64,000 nucleotides of DNA from Candidatus Sysuiplasma acidicola (GTDB lineage Archaea > Thermoplasmatota > Thermoplasmata > Sysuiplasmatales > Sysuiplasmataceae): the NCBI GenBank assembly GCA_019721035.1, contig JAHEAA010000007.1, positions 1-64,000 on the forward strand, given 5' to 3'. Positions 26,191 to 35,264 of this stretch are shown here, piece after piece. The notes beneath the pieces are model-generated. The model saw only the letters and a list, made by a program, of their open reading frames with translations, had not been told where the DNA came from and made no database searches. Every line of letters begins with the position of its first letter. Positions within the stretch are counted from its first letter, which is position 1. The position numbers and the translations under genes were made by a program.

Positions 26191-27078
26191 TCAGAATGCG
26201 TCCAGTTTCGACTGATCTGTTATGTTTATGCTCTTCATTGGATGCTCAATGCCCATCATGTCCATGAACTCCATTGCATTCTTGGCCGCCTTCGCCCTGC
26301 CGTGGTTGTTGAAGTATATCCTGGACACCTGCGCCTTTTCGGACAGCATTCTCACTTTCGGGACCCATGTTTCAAGCTGTCCTCTGGAATACAGGTAGTC
26401 ATACCTGTTTATCCTGCCGTCATCTTCGCTCTTGCCTCCGTACCATATGTCCCTGTTCCTTCCGTGAAACCTTACGTAAGCATGATCGCCGGTTAGCGAA
26501 CGCATCACCGGAAATGCAGGGCTGTCGACAAAGACGTTGCTGCAGTTCAGGGATGTCAGTGCATCCTCAGCTTCTGTTATCAGCTGTTCCGTTCCCGGCG
26601 TAAGCCAGCTCCTGTCCCTGAACTCAACCGCTATATCATTCCCGTCCTTCCTTATCTCTTCGAGCAGTTCCGCAAGATGAGAGAGACTCCTGTCCGAATA
26701 CCTGAATTCAGGCGGCAGCTGCAGCAGCACGGCGCCAAGCCTCCCGGCCTTTCTCAACGGCGTTGTGCATACGTCAGCGAACTGTCCTCTTTCGGCAACC
26801 GCAAGATCGATTTTTCCGGATGGCAGGAGATCGTGGCTTATCCTTCTGGGCAGTTTGACTGAAAATTCGAACTGCCTGAGATCGGCTGTCTTCTCTATCC
26901 AGGAACTGACTGTGGCGGCAGATGGCATCGAATAGAACGTGCTGTTGACCTCTGTTGTAGAAAAGAACTGCGAATAATAGCGCAGCCACTCTGTATGCCT
27001 GTGTGAAAGTTCTTTGGGGTAAAAGGGGCCGACCCAATCGCTGTAAGACCAGCCGCTGCAGCCAGTTAGAATATTCAC
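26191..27078 (-). CDS. DUF72 family protein
   Basis: A 295-residue protein with a TIM-barrel-like fold. It begins with ILTGCSGWSYSDWVGPFYP and carries VNSTFYSMPSAATVSSW, FEFSVKLPRRISHD, VEFRDRSWL and YVRFHGRN, the standard DUF72 (YecE) signature. Function in the family is unknown. It starts with GTG; a TATA-like tctttattaatc lies about 25-30 bases upstream, consistent with a leaderless GTG start. Confidence 0.9.
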   Translation of the reverse strand: MNILTGCSGWSYSDWVGPFYPKELSHRHTEWLRYYSQFFSTTEVNSTFYSMPSAATVSSWIEKTADLRQFEFSVKLPRRISHDLLPSGKIDLAVAERGQFADVCTTPLRKAGRLGAVLLQLPPEFRYSDRSLSHLAELLEEIRKDGNDIAVEFRDRSWLTPGTEQLITEAEDALTSLNCSNVFVDSPAFPVMRSLTGDHAYVRFHGRNRDIWYGGKSEDDGRINRYDYLYSRGQLETWVPKVRMLSEKAQVSRIYFNNHGRAKAAKNAMEFMDMMGIEHPMKSINITDQSKLDAF

Positions 27079-27129
27079 GTATCTTTATACTCCTGCTCGA
27101 TTAATAAAGATTAACTGCGCCTCCCCGAA

Positions 27130-27360
27130 ACGGAACGCTTTAATCTATCATACACCAATTACTCTCATGTCGCAGGCTTGGAACTGGCTGAACGGTGATA
27201 CCGGGCAAAGTCAGCGACTACAGTGCATCGTATAATGGGTCCCCTCTAGACTGGGACGCGCCGTCCCTGCGTGACAGGGGGACAACCCCGGTGCACAACA
27301 TCCCGGCATGGGTCAGGTGCGGGAGTGCGCTGAGCGTTCTGTGAACGCAACAGTTACTGC
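27130..27360 (+). other. Unexplained intergenic segment with TATA box and hairpins
   Basis: A TATA-like ctttaatc at 27138-27145 is followed by a short frame (ATG at 27167, 22 codons). Hairpins are seen at 27263-27283 (gtccctg with cagggggac) and 27334-27348 (gcgttc-tgt-gaacgc), the second followed by ACA at 27350-27352. It could hold an H/ACA-type guide RNA or only decayed coding sequence; neither is established. Confidence 0.3.
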
Positions 27361-27375
27361 CGGGAAACAATGTCC

Positions 27376-28950
27376 TCAGCCGAACACCGAATTTGTCTGT
27401 TCCCGCATAAACTGTAGCAGGTAGTACATGCCACCTGCACCCTTGCCCGTAGAACCGCTCATCTTCCAGCCCACAAACGGCTGCGACCCGACCATGGCCG
27501 CGGTGGTTGCGCCGGTAGCCTTGTTTGCATAGCAGACACCTGCTTCCACGCGTTCGAAGAACCGGTTAAGCTCCTCTCTGTCATCGCTGAATATTCCTGC
27601 CGTGAGTCCGTAGTCTACGGAGTTAGCAAACTCAATCGCCTCGTCGAAGCTCCTGTACTCCGCGAGCGCGAGTATAGGCAGGAATAGCTCCTCACTGAGG
27701 AGTCTGTGATCGGCAGGAAGTGCGTCCACTATTGTCGGTTCGACAAAGTAACCTTTTGCCAGCGCATCCATCTTCAGCACATTGCCGCCTGTGAGCACCT
27801 GGCCCGATTCCCTTGCATCCAGCACAGCCCGCTCGTATTTCGACACTGCGCCCTTGTCAATGACCGGTCCCAGGAATGTGCCCCGTTCCGCCGGATCGCC
27901 CGTGCTCAGTTTTTTCGTATATTCCACCAGTCGTTTTGTAAACTCCTCTTTGATGCTCCTGTGTACGATTGCCCGCGATGCGGCACTGCATTTCTGGCCG
28001 CCGAAACCGAATGCTGCAAGTGCAGTGCCTGCGACAGCCTTTTCCATGTTCGCATGCTCAGTGACTATCACGACATTCTTGCCTCCCATCTCCGAGATAA
28101 ACGGTTTGAAGTTTCCACCGTTGAACTCCCGTGAAAGTTTCAGGCCCACTTCTCTCGAGCCTGTGAAGACGATGCCCCGGACAAGATCATTCCGGGCCAT
28201 CTCGCGTCCCACTGCAGAACCGGGTCCTGTGACGTAGTTCAGCACGCCGTCCGGAAGGCCTGCTTCTCTGTATATCTCGTAGAGCATGAGTGACATCATA
28301 GGCGTCGCACTGCTGGGTTTGAGCACCGCGGTGTTTCCAGTCACTATCGCTCCCGTAGTCATGCCGCAGGCTATGGCGAATGGAAAATTGAACGGTGCTA
28401 TCACCCCCCATACACCGTACGGTTTCATCACGCTACGGTTGTCTTCAGAAGGTCCAGAACGGCCCATCTCTGTCGTGTAACCCCTGTTGTTTGTTATGAG
28501 CTCTCCGTAATATCTCATGAAGTCGATGCCTTCATCAGCATCGCCCATAGCTTCGAATCTGTTCTTGCCGTTTTCAAGTGTCATCATCGCTGCAATGTCG
28601 AACTTCCTGTGGGCCGCAATTTCCGCGGCCGCATTCACTATGGAGACCCTTTTCCTGTAGTCTTCGTGCCTCCACGCTGAAAATGCTTCATGTGCAGCCT
28701 GAATGGCATCGGCAGCATCCTTTCCGGACCCTTTCTGAAACCTGCCTATCAGCATCTCCCTGTTCTGAGGGGACAAGACTTCGAAAACGCCATCTTTCGA
28801 TTGTCTGCTCTTCCCGCCTATGTACAGTGGATGAGTGCTTCCCAGCGAATGTCTGGCATTCTCCATCGCCTTTTCGTACTGAGCATGAAATTCCTCTTCC
28901 CTGCCTTCTGATCTGAATCTCCTGTATGTGTTTTCATTTACAAACGTCAT
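27376..28950 (-). CDS. 1-pyrroline-5-carboxylate dehydrogenase (aldehyde dehydrogenase family)
   Basis: A 524-residue aldehyde dehydrogenase that should oxidise glutamate-semialdehyde/P5C to glutamate with NAD(P)+. The N-terminus MTFVNENTYRRF and the early HPLYIGGKSR resemble the P5C dehydrogenase group. Catalytic landmarks are the glutamate in ISEMGGKN and the cysteine in FGGQKCSAASR; the cofactor segment includes GVIAPFNFPFA and FTGSREVG. The ATG at 28950 is chosen because upstream codons overlap the rqcH tail and do not look like the family. It starts 34 bases after rqcH and may share its transcript. It would link to proline or arginine breakdown. Confidence 0.88.
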   Translation of the reverse strand: MTFVNENTYRRFRSEGREEEFHAQYEKAMENARHSLGSTHPLYIGGKSRQSKDGVFEVLSPQNREMLIGRFQKGSGKDAADAIQAAHEAFSAWRHEDYRKRVSIVNAAAEIAAHRKFDIAAMMTLENGKNRFEAMGDADEGIDFMRYYGELITNNRGYTTEMGRSGPSEDNRSVMKPYGVWGVIAPFNFPFAIACGMTTGAIVTGNTAVLKPSSATPMMSLMLYEIYREAGLPDGVLNYVTGPGSAVGREMARNDLVRGIVFTGSREVGLKLSREFNGGNFKPFISEMGGKNVVIVTEHANMEKAVAGTALAAFGFGGQKCSAASRAIVHRSIKEEFTKRLVEYTKKLSTGDPAERGTFLGPVIDKGAVSKYERAVLDARESGQVLTGGNVLKMDALAKGYFVEPTIVDALPADHRLLSEELFLPILALAEYRSFDEAIEFANSVDYGLTAGIFSDDREELNRFFERVEAGVCYANKATGATTAAMVGSQPFVGWKMSGSTGKGAGGMYYLLQFMREQTNSVFG

Positions 28951-28984
28951 GGCCGCACCATCCTTACCATGCAATACTCGATAA

Positions 28985-30841
28985 TTACTCTTTTGTGTTT
29001 GCGGCCGCGGGCACTTCTTTTGCCATCGGAGTGAAGCTGCTTTTTCCCGGCGGCAGAACCGAAACAATTTCATCTGATGTTGTTTCAAATTCAGCGTGAA
29101 GTGCGGCGGCTATCTTCTCCTTTGTCATCGAACCAGGCGTCAGGACCACATATCTGTCTGAGTTCGCTCTGATCGCGCTCACCGGCGCGCATGCGATGCG
29201 CCTCTCTCCTTCGTATTCGATGACGCCGAGCGCAAGCTCCAGTTTCAGCCTGTTAAAATAGTTCCTCTTTCCCCTGATCACAAATGCACCCCTCGGCAGG
29301 AACTCCCCCGTTTGGGGTGTCTTGCTTACCTGATCAGGCGTTACCCAGTACGCCGAAGCTGCACCTATCTGCGCATTCCATGCTCTGGAGAAGCACAGTG
29401 CGAATCCGCAGGCTTCCTCCAGCGTAGCCTCCGTTACCCCTTCTTTCCATTTGACAACCGTACTCGGCGCTCCGTACACGTCAGCATGTGCATAGCGGTC
29501 TGTCTGCGCAAGATGCCTGGACACGAGTCTGTCGTTTGTTTTCGCATCCCGTCCGGCGATTACCAGGCATCCTTCGCTGCTTATAAACCACCTGTATGTG
29601 TCGAACCAGAATCTCTTTGATGCCTTCCTCATGTGCAGTGCCTGTTTAGGCTTCAGGGAACTAGGGCGGCTGCTCTCCATCTCGGCCAGCGCTTTCTCGG
29701 CTCTCCTGAGTTTCCTGTCAATCTCCTTCGCCTGATCATAGATTGAAGAGGCGATAGTGTCTATGTCCTTTGATGTGTCGATCTCCAGCGTGCATCCACC
29801 CGCATTGACGGAGATCACGTTGCCTGCTTTCCGCGTATATGTATATGGTGCATCGTTACCTTTCCTGAATGCAGAGATGAGTTTTCCGAACTGTGCGTAA
29901 TCTGCATATATGGAATCGGCAAAGTTTCTCGCCTTCTTCCCCTCTTCCGTGAGATTCCGTATTGCCTCTCTCTGTCTTTCGAGCAGCTTTTCATGTTTTT
30001 CGGCCGCGTCATCCTTCTGTTCTGTCCTCCTGTTGCTGATGTATTGCAGTATGGCGTCGCTGATGGACCGGCACTCCCTTCTCTCGAGTCCGGAGAAAAT
30101 TGCGAAAGGAACCGGTGTGAATTGTACCGCGTAGCCGTCTGAATAGTAGACCACAGGATGCGGCTTCTCAATGGTCTCGAGTATTATGCCATCTGTCGTC
30201 TCCTTCAGCTTTTTCATCTGTTCTTCCGTGAGCTCGGAAGGTCTTGTCTCCTTCACGATGCCTGTCCTCGAACAAATCTCCTCGGCAAAATCCGGGCCGA
30301 GTCCGAGCACAGTGGCAAGCGATCTCACAATGTCGGCCCTGGAAGAGAGGAGTGCTTCCCTGAATGCCCCGAACTGGGCAGCCCGGGCATCAAATCTCAG
30401 TCCGGGCCTGACATATTCGTTACCCTGTTTGATCTCCGCACTTCCTCTCCGCTCATATTTCATGGCGGCTGTGATTTTTCCCGACTCAACGACAAGCACG
30501 TTTCCCCGTCCCATCAGTTCAAAGACAATCTCGGCATTCTCCGGCCTTGAAAAACTCATACGTATGAGCCGATCAAATCCTTCCTGCTTCACGTCCGTTA
30601 CTCTTGAGTTGTCAAATTTTCTGCGGATCGTTGCTGAGAATTCACCGACTTCAGCCCCATCCTGTTTCTCGAGTCTCTCAGTCAGGAAGAGGAAAAGGCC
30701 GTCTGCAAGAACGAGTTCACGTTTCATGGACGGCGCATTGAACCGGATCGAGAAAGGTTTCCCGCCAAACGCCTTTTCGGCATATGCACCAATCAGCGTG
30801 GAGAGTTCCCTCTGCAGCAGCAGCACGTCGAGGGAAGTCAT
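28985..30841 (-). CDS. rqcH: NFACT protein RqcH/NEMF homologue
   Basis: A 618-residue member of the Rqc2/NEMF/RqcH family, which binds obstructed 60S/50S subunits with peptidyl-tRNA in ribosome quality control. The order is NFACT-N (MTSLDVLLLQRELSTLIGAYA, then FELMGRGNVLVVES), HhH-like helices, a coiled coil rich in Lys/Glu (about residues 270-310 and 365-395) and NFACT-R (FWFDTYRWFISSEGCLVIAGRDAKTND, with the conserved Asp-Ala-x-x-Asn-Asp). The ATG at 30841 gives the family start. It is divergent from the tRNA-Thr gene. Confidence 0.92.
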   Translation of the reverse strand: MTSLDVLLLQRELSTLIGAYAEKAFGGKPFSIRFNAPSMKRELVLADGLFLFLTERLEKQDGAEVGEFSATIRRKFDNSRVTDVKQEGFDRLIRMSFSRPENAEIVFELMGRGNVLVVESGKITAAMKYERRGSAEIKQGNEYVRPGLRFDARAAQFGAFREALLSSRADIVRSLATVLGLGPDFAEEICSRTGIVKETRPSELTEEQMKKLKETTDGIILETIEKPHPVVYYSDGYAVQFTPVPFAIFSGLERRECRSISDAILQYISNRRTEQKDDAAEKHEKLLERQREAIRNLTEEGKKARNFADSIYADYAQFGKLISAFRKGNDAPYTYTRKAGNVISVNAGGCTLEIDTSKDIDTIASSIYDQAKEIDRKLRRAEKALAEMESSRPSSLKPKQALHMRKASKRFWFDTYRWFISSEGCLVIAGRDAKTNDRLVSRHLAQTDRYAHADVYGAPSTVVKWKEGVTEATLEEACGFALCFSRAWNAQIGAASAYWVTPDQVSKTPQTGEFLPRGAFVIRGKRNYFNRLKLELALGVIEYEGERRIACAPVSAIRANSDRYVVLTPGSMTKEKIAAALHAEFETTSDEIVSVLPPGKSSFTPMAKEVPAAANTKE

Positions 30842-30926
30842 TGAATTCTTGTTCCTCAATCAGACACACTTCCGGTATGCAGCAGGCTTTGAGCTGTTTT
30901 CGCCGGTGACCTTACGGTTGACGAAA

Positions 30927-30934
30927 ATTTAATA
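30927..30934 (+). promoter_or_regulatory. TATA box of tRNA-Thr
   Basis: The sequence atttaata lies 27-34 bases before the first base of the tRNA, the normal distance for an archaeal tRNA promoter. Confidence 0.65.
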
Positions 30935-30960
30935 CCTTGGGCCAGTTTCTGAGCTGACAG

Positions 30961-31066
30961 GCCACTGTAGCTTAGTGGTAGCGCATATTGCGCCACTATA
31001 TAGCGACGCCTTGGTATCATCCGCACAATGAGGCGTAGGTCGAGGGTTCAATTCCCTCCAGTGGCT
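30961..31066 (+). tRNA. tRNA-Thr(GGT) with two introns
   Basis: The 5' acceptor strand GCCACTG pairs with CAGTGGC, the T-arm is GAGGG-TTCAATT-CCCTC and the discriminator is T73, typical of archaeal tRNA-Thr. The anticodon stem is ACGCC/GGCGT and the loop TTGGTA-A gives anticodon GGT. To form this, two insertions must be removed: 20 bases at 30982-31001 in the D-arm (between positions 22 and 23; the edge may shift by one base) and 14 bases at 31017-31030 at the canonical 37/38 site. After removal the D-arm is GCTT-AGTGGTA-GAGC. Around the first intron GTGG pairs with CCAC with three-base bulges, as in a bulge-helix-bulge. CCA is not encoded. Confidence 0.88.
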
Positions 31067-31308
31067 CCTGACAACTAATGATGTTTCTGCCGATCCATGG
31101 AATTGTATTTTTCTATCCCGCCGAAATCGGCATTGTGCCTTATCCTTGCTCCTGTGATGCAGCCTGTCTCTGTCTGTATGCATTCCATGCACCCTGCTGA
31201 ACATCCAACCGCGTAGCGAATCTGTCGGTCGATAATGATGGCGATATGTAATTGTGCTGATGGAAAGCTTATTGAATTGCTAGCGTATCGAACCACGGCA
31301 GGTTGCGC

Positions 31309-32862
31309 ATGGCTGAGTCTCTGGCACGGAAGTCGCTGTTCACAACACTCATAAACATTTTCGGCGCTGTCGTAGCTTACGCCGGTATTTTTGTTATATC
31401 TAGATTAATGCCTGCTCCTACAAATGAATTGACCATCGGTCTGATTGGTTTCACCGTCAGTTATGTGGGCATCTTCCTGCCGGTCAGCAGGCTTGGCTTC
31501 GGAACTGCGCACATAAAGAAGGTGTCAGAGGGTGCCGACATCGGTGAATGCAATGGTGCAATGATGCTCATAACTGCTGTTCTCACCGGCCTGATGTCTC
31601 TTCTCGTTTTTGCAACCATATTTCTGTGGGTCTATCTGCTTCATCACGGATTCGAGACGCCCCTGGAGCTTCAGGGAATATGGATAATGCTCGGCTATAC
31701 CATTGTCACTGTGTTTGCGAGTGTGCCAATGGCAACATTCAGCGCGAGGAGGGAGGTCGCGAAGGCACAGATAGGCACATTTGCAGGGCATATCGTCAGG
31801 GTCGCCGTAATAGTGTTCGTTGTTTTTTCCAGTCTTTCAGTAATCGATGTCATCTGGGCATATTTCCTGGGCGGAGTGGCTTCTGCTGCTGTGACCTTCT
31901 ATTATTTCAGGGGATACCCTCTCCGTAGACCCAGTAAGTCCATACTCAGGGAATACAGGAAATTTGCTGATCCTCTCCTCCTGCCATCGCTCATCGGTAT
32001 GCTTCCTGTGAGCCTGTCGGTCGTGCTTGTCCAGTTCTTCTGGCATCTGCAGGTTGCTGGCCTGTTCTATGCCGGTTTCAGGATTACTTCAGTGTTCGTC
32101 ATACTCGGCGGCAGCGTCTCGAGTGTAATATTCCCGCGGATATCTGAACTTCACAGCAGCGGTAGCGGAGGACAGATAAAGGACAGCACGTTGAAGTCTG
32201 AATATTTTCTGTCTTTTGTGCTCGCGCCTGTATCGGCATTCCTTCTGGTATATCCGGGCGGGATACTCCACGTCATAATGTCCAACAGTTTTCTTAAAGC
32301 ATCGGAACCGCTCGGAATACTCGCATTGTGGCTTTATGTCAATGGGATAGCAGGTCCAAAAAACAGTGTTGTCGGGGGTATGAACAGGCCACGGACGCTG
32401 GGATGGATTTCAATCGCCAGCACGTTTGTTTCGATAGCTGTCATGGTGATTGCGATACCCGGCTCAATCTTTAGCATCCGACTGCTCGGCCTCGGAGCAG
32501 ACGGCGCTGCATTCGGACTGCTTGCCGGTGCAATGGTGACATATTTCCTGTCCCACCGACATGCAGATAAGCTTGCAGGCACGGGTTTCAGCTTCAAAGT
32601 TATTGGCTTCATCATAGAGGCGATAGCCGCATATGCGCTCATCTATCCGCTGACATATGCACTGCCGCTTAGCCTTTGGGAGTGGTACGATGTTCTGTTG
32701 TTCGCCTGCCTCGGAATGCTTGCTTACGTGGGTCTTGGTATCCTCACCCGAATGGTCGGTTTCGGGGACATCAAAGTGCTGATTGAATCATTTAATCCTG
32801 TTGCAATGCGCAGGTATGTCTCTGATGAACTGAAGTCGGAATTCTCCGACGGAAAAAAGTGA
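31309..32862 (+). CDS. Oligosaccharide/polysaccharide flippase (MOP superfamily)
   Basis: A 517-residue polytopic membrane protein with about 14 hydrophobic segments. The N-terminus SLARKSLFTTLINIFGAVVAYAGIF and the internal repeat with GGSVSSVIFPRISEL match Wzx/RfbX-type transporters that move lipid-linked glycans to the outer face. It probably cooperates with glycosyltransferases in surface glycosylation; two lie at 7.3-8.9 kb but are not adjacent. The ATG at 31309 is preferred over an in-frame TTG at 31303. Confidence 0.85.
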   Translation: MAESLARKSLFTTLINIFGAVVAYAGIFVISRLMPAPTNELTIGLIGFTVSYVGIFLPVSRLGFGTAHIKKVSEGADIGECNGAMMLITAVLTGLMSLLVFATIFLWVYLLHHGFETPLELQGIWIMLGYTIVTVFASVPMATFSARREVAKAQIGTFAGHIVRVAVIVFVVFSSLSVIDVIWAYFLGGVASAAVTFYYFRGYPLRRPSKSILREYRKFADPLLLPSLIGMLPVSLSVVLVQFFWHLQVAGLFYAGFRITSVFVILGGSVSSVIFPRISELHSSGSGGQIKDSTLKSEYFLSFVLAPVSAFLLVYPGGILHVIMSNSFLKASEPLGILALWLYVNGIAGPKNSVVGGMNRPRTLGWISIASTFVSIAVMVIAIPGSIFSIRLLGLGADGAAFGLLAGAMVTYFLSHRHADKLAGTGFSFKVIGFIIEAIAAYALIYPLTYALPLSLWEWYDVLLFACLGMLAYVGLGILTRMVGFGDIKVLIESFNPVAMRRYVSDELKSEFSDGKK

Positions 32863-32874
32863 TTGCCGCCTGAG

Positions 32875-33234
32875 TCAGAAATATTCCCAGACTATGTCTT
32901 CATCCAGGCCTATTCTGCCGATCCATTCAACTGTTGCATTCATGCATTCCGTCGGCACGAGCAGTCTGTATTCATGGCCTTCGGCCTGCACCATCACGAG
33001 GGAAGTTAGCCGTTCTTCGGCACTTAACGTTCGTATTGTTTCGCAGGTTTCCACCTGAACAACGACACCTATGCCTTTTTCATTGAAACCGATGAGATCG
33101 GGCTGAACTCCGTTGATTTTTCCAGGCTCCTGTTCACCTTCGATCAGCGCTGCCACTGCATGAAATCCTTCGTTCTTCAGCGTGGCGAACATGCTCCTTC
33201 TCATCTCCAGTAGTTTATCGTCAGTTTCGCTCAT
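32875..33234 (-). CDS. Hypothetical protein, possible PD-(D/E)xK-like fold
   Basis: A 119-residue protein not assigned to a named family. The central part VQPDLIGFNEKGIGVVVQVE resembles the beta-hairpin of PD-(D/E)xK nucleases (Pro-Asp, then hydrophobic strand ending Q-V-E), but the usual lysine is replaced, so it may be inactive or a false match. N- and C-terminal parts are helical and acidic. It is convergent with the flippase gene. An orphan DNA methyltransferase lies one gene away. Confidence 0.55.
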   Translation of the reverse strand: MSETDDKLLEMRRSMFATLKNEGFHAVAALIEGEQEPGKINGVQPDLIGFNEKGIGVVVQVETCETIRTLSAEERLTSLVMVQAEGHEYRLLVPTECMNATVEWIGRIGLDEDIVWEYF

Positions 33235-33300
33235 ATCACTTCGCAGAGTCCCCGGGCCATTAAATAAAATGTCTGTCCGAGCCAGCGGGACACACTGCGC

Positions 33301-34272
33301 TCAGAGGTAATCAGCCCTGTTAACAATGTTATGCGGCTTTTTTCCCTGCGCATATCTCACTACGTTTTCATAGGCCCTGATCAAAGAACGTCTTCCCGTG
33401 CCGGCGACTGCGCCTGAATTGTGCGGCGAACCGGCGAAATTGGGCAGCGACAGAAAGTCATGCCCTGGCGTGAATTTTGAGCCCTCAGCAGGCTCATTCC
33501 ACCAGGTGTCAATGCCGGCCCGGAAGCCCGGATTTTCTTTCAGATGTTCATAAAGATCGTTTTCAATAATAATCCGACCCCTCGCGACGTTAACGAGTAC
33601 TGCATCTTTCTTCATGATTTCCAGTTTGCTTTTGCTGAAGAGACCTCTCGTCTGCTTTGTGAGCGGTGAAGCGATCACCACAACGTCGGATGTTTGCAAC
33701 ATGTCGTCAATACCGTCCGGCGTTGTGAATAAATCCACGTCCTCTTCTTGCGGTTTACTTCTTGAAACGGCAAATATGCGCATGCCCAGCGCCTTTCCGA
33801 TCTTCGCAACCTCCTTCCCTATGCCTCCGAACCCGAAAACGCCAAGCGTCGCACCCTCAAGTTCCAGCGACCGGGCCTTGTTGTCGAATATACCCTGCCT
33901 CATCATCGCCTCATTTGCCTTGATGTTCTTTGCAAGTGACATGATCAGTGCGAACGCGTGCTCTGCCACAGGCTCTGAATAGGCGCCTGCATTGCTGCAA
34001 ACCGTTATTGTTTCAGGTATGGAAGAGAACCTGATGTAATCCACCCCGGCGGACAAAGTCTGCAGAAGCTTGACGTTCTTGCATCTGGCCACAAGATCGT
34101 ACAGCGCCTCGGCTCTGTTCCATCCCCATCCGATGAACAGCACATCAAAATCTTTCAGTTCCTGGTCCGTGAATTCTCTCCATTGAGTGTTGACCAAACC
34201 GCACCCGGACGCCAGTCTGTCGATTGCATCCCTTGCCTCACTTTCCAGGTGCGCAGCTATCAGGACTTTCAA
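33301..34272 (-). CDS. D-2-hydroxyacid dehydrogenase (NAD-dependent)
   Basis: A 323-residue enzyme that interconverts a 2-oxoacid and a D-2-hydroxyacid. It has the Rossmann motif GVFGFGGIGKEVAKIG, the arginine in VLVNVARGRII, the EPAEGS segment and the catalytic histidine in GSPHNSG. The family covers phosphoglycerate, glyoxylate and lactate dehydrogenases; the short N-terminal domain and lack of an ACT domain argue against typical serine-pathway SerA. The substrate is not determined. Confidence 0.88.
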   Translation of the reverse strand: MKVLIAAHLESEARDAIDRLASGCGLVNTQWREFTDQELKDFDVLFIGWGWNRAEALYDLVARCKNVKLLQTLSAGVDYIRFSSIPETITVCSNAGAYSEPVAEHAFALIMSLAKNIKANEAMMRQGIFDNKARSLELEGATLGVFGFGGIGKEVAKIGKALGMRIFAVSRSKPQEEDVDLFTTPDGIDDMLQTSDVVVIASPLTKQTRGLFSKSKLEIMKKDAVLVNVARGRIIIENDLYEHLKENPGFRAGIDTWWNEPAEGSKFTPGHDFLSLPNFAGSPHNSGAVAGTGRRSLIRAYENVVRYAQGKKPHNIVNRADYL

Positions 34273-34392
34273 TGTCTGCCTCCCGCAATGTTAATCAAGC
34301 AAGCCGGCCCGGTCGGATTTACTGTGTGTTCTCTCATATGCCCTTTTCACATATAGCACAATGATTAAAGTTTGTTCTTTCATGAACCTTCG

Positions 34393-35157
34393 ATGAGCAG
34401 CTCTTTACCGCCGGAAATGATCGACAGGGTCTTTCGAACAGATATACTGGAATTACTCGGCAAACTTCCTGACGGCTCCATTGATATGGTTTACGGTGAC
34501 CCCGATTACAACATGGGTGTGAGTTACGGAGGCGTCTCATACAGGATGGACTTTGACGACTACATTGACTGGTACTCAAAAGTAGCTGCCGAATCTGTAC
34601 GTGTGCTGAAGGAAACAGGCAATGCATTTTTCATAAATTTTCCGAAACAGAATGCGTACCTGCGCGTAAAGTGCCTTGATGAATTATGCTATGACGTTCG
34701 CGACTATTCATGGGTTTATAACACGAATGTTGGCCATACTCCGCGCCATTTTACTACTGCTCACAGAAGCATACTGCACTGCATTAAGACAAAATACAAC
34801 AGATTCTTCAAGGAGGCCGTCGCCCAGCCTTACAAGAATCCTTCCGATAGACGGATAAGGGAGAATCTGAAGAACGGATCAAAGGGAAGGATGCCATATG
34901 ACTGGTTCTATTTCGACCTGGTGAAGAACGTGAGCCAGGAAAAGACCGCACATGCATGCCAGATACCACAAAAACTGTCAGCAATGCTCATCAGCGCGTG
35001 TACCCTTGCCGGCGACACTGTGCTGATACTGTTTGGCGGCAGCGGTTCGGAAATTGTGTGCTGTCGTGATATGGGACGGAAGTACATTTCTGCGGAAATC
35101 GACGAAAGGTATTATCGTATTATAACGGAAAGGCTTGGCCGAAGCACAAAGGGTTAA
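34393..35157 (+). CDS. Orphan N4/N6 DNA methyltransferase
   Basis: A 254-residue amino-methyltransferase of the beta type: the target-base motif IV (VYGDPDYNMG) comes before the SAM-binding motif I (LFGGSGSEIVC), with PQKLSAMLI just before motif I as usual. The tetrapeptide is DPDY rather than the common DPPY/SPPY. No cognate restriction endonuclease or specificity subunit is adjacent, so it is likely a solitary methylase. The ATG at 34393 is preferred because a TATA-like gattaaag lies about 30 bases upstream; an in-frame TTG is at 34372. Confidence 0.85.
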   Translation: MSSSLPPEMIDRVFRTDILELLGKLPDGSIDMVYGDPDYNMGVSYGGVSYRMDFDDYIDWYSKVAAESVRVLKETGNAFFINFPKQNAYLRVKCLDELCYDVRDYSWVYNTNVGHTPRHFTTAHRSILHCIKTKYNRFFKEAVAQPYKNPSDRRIRENLKNGSKGRMPYDWFYFDLVKNVSQEKTAHACQIPQKLSAMLISACTLAGDTVLILFGGSGSEIVCCRDMGRKYISAEIDERYYRIITERLGRSTKG

Positions 35158-35264
35158 ATGCGCATGCACTTTCGCCCGCACTGTCAGAAATTTTGTCAGT
35201 CTGTATTAAAAGTTAAATATCGTCACCTTTTCCTTCAACCCATGAACATGGTCAGGCAATAAGC

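Noticed and set aside
31080-31300. A further tRNA or small gene after tRNA-Thr
   Set aside because: No cloverleaf and no convincing frame; the antisense frame here is a shadow across the tRNA.
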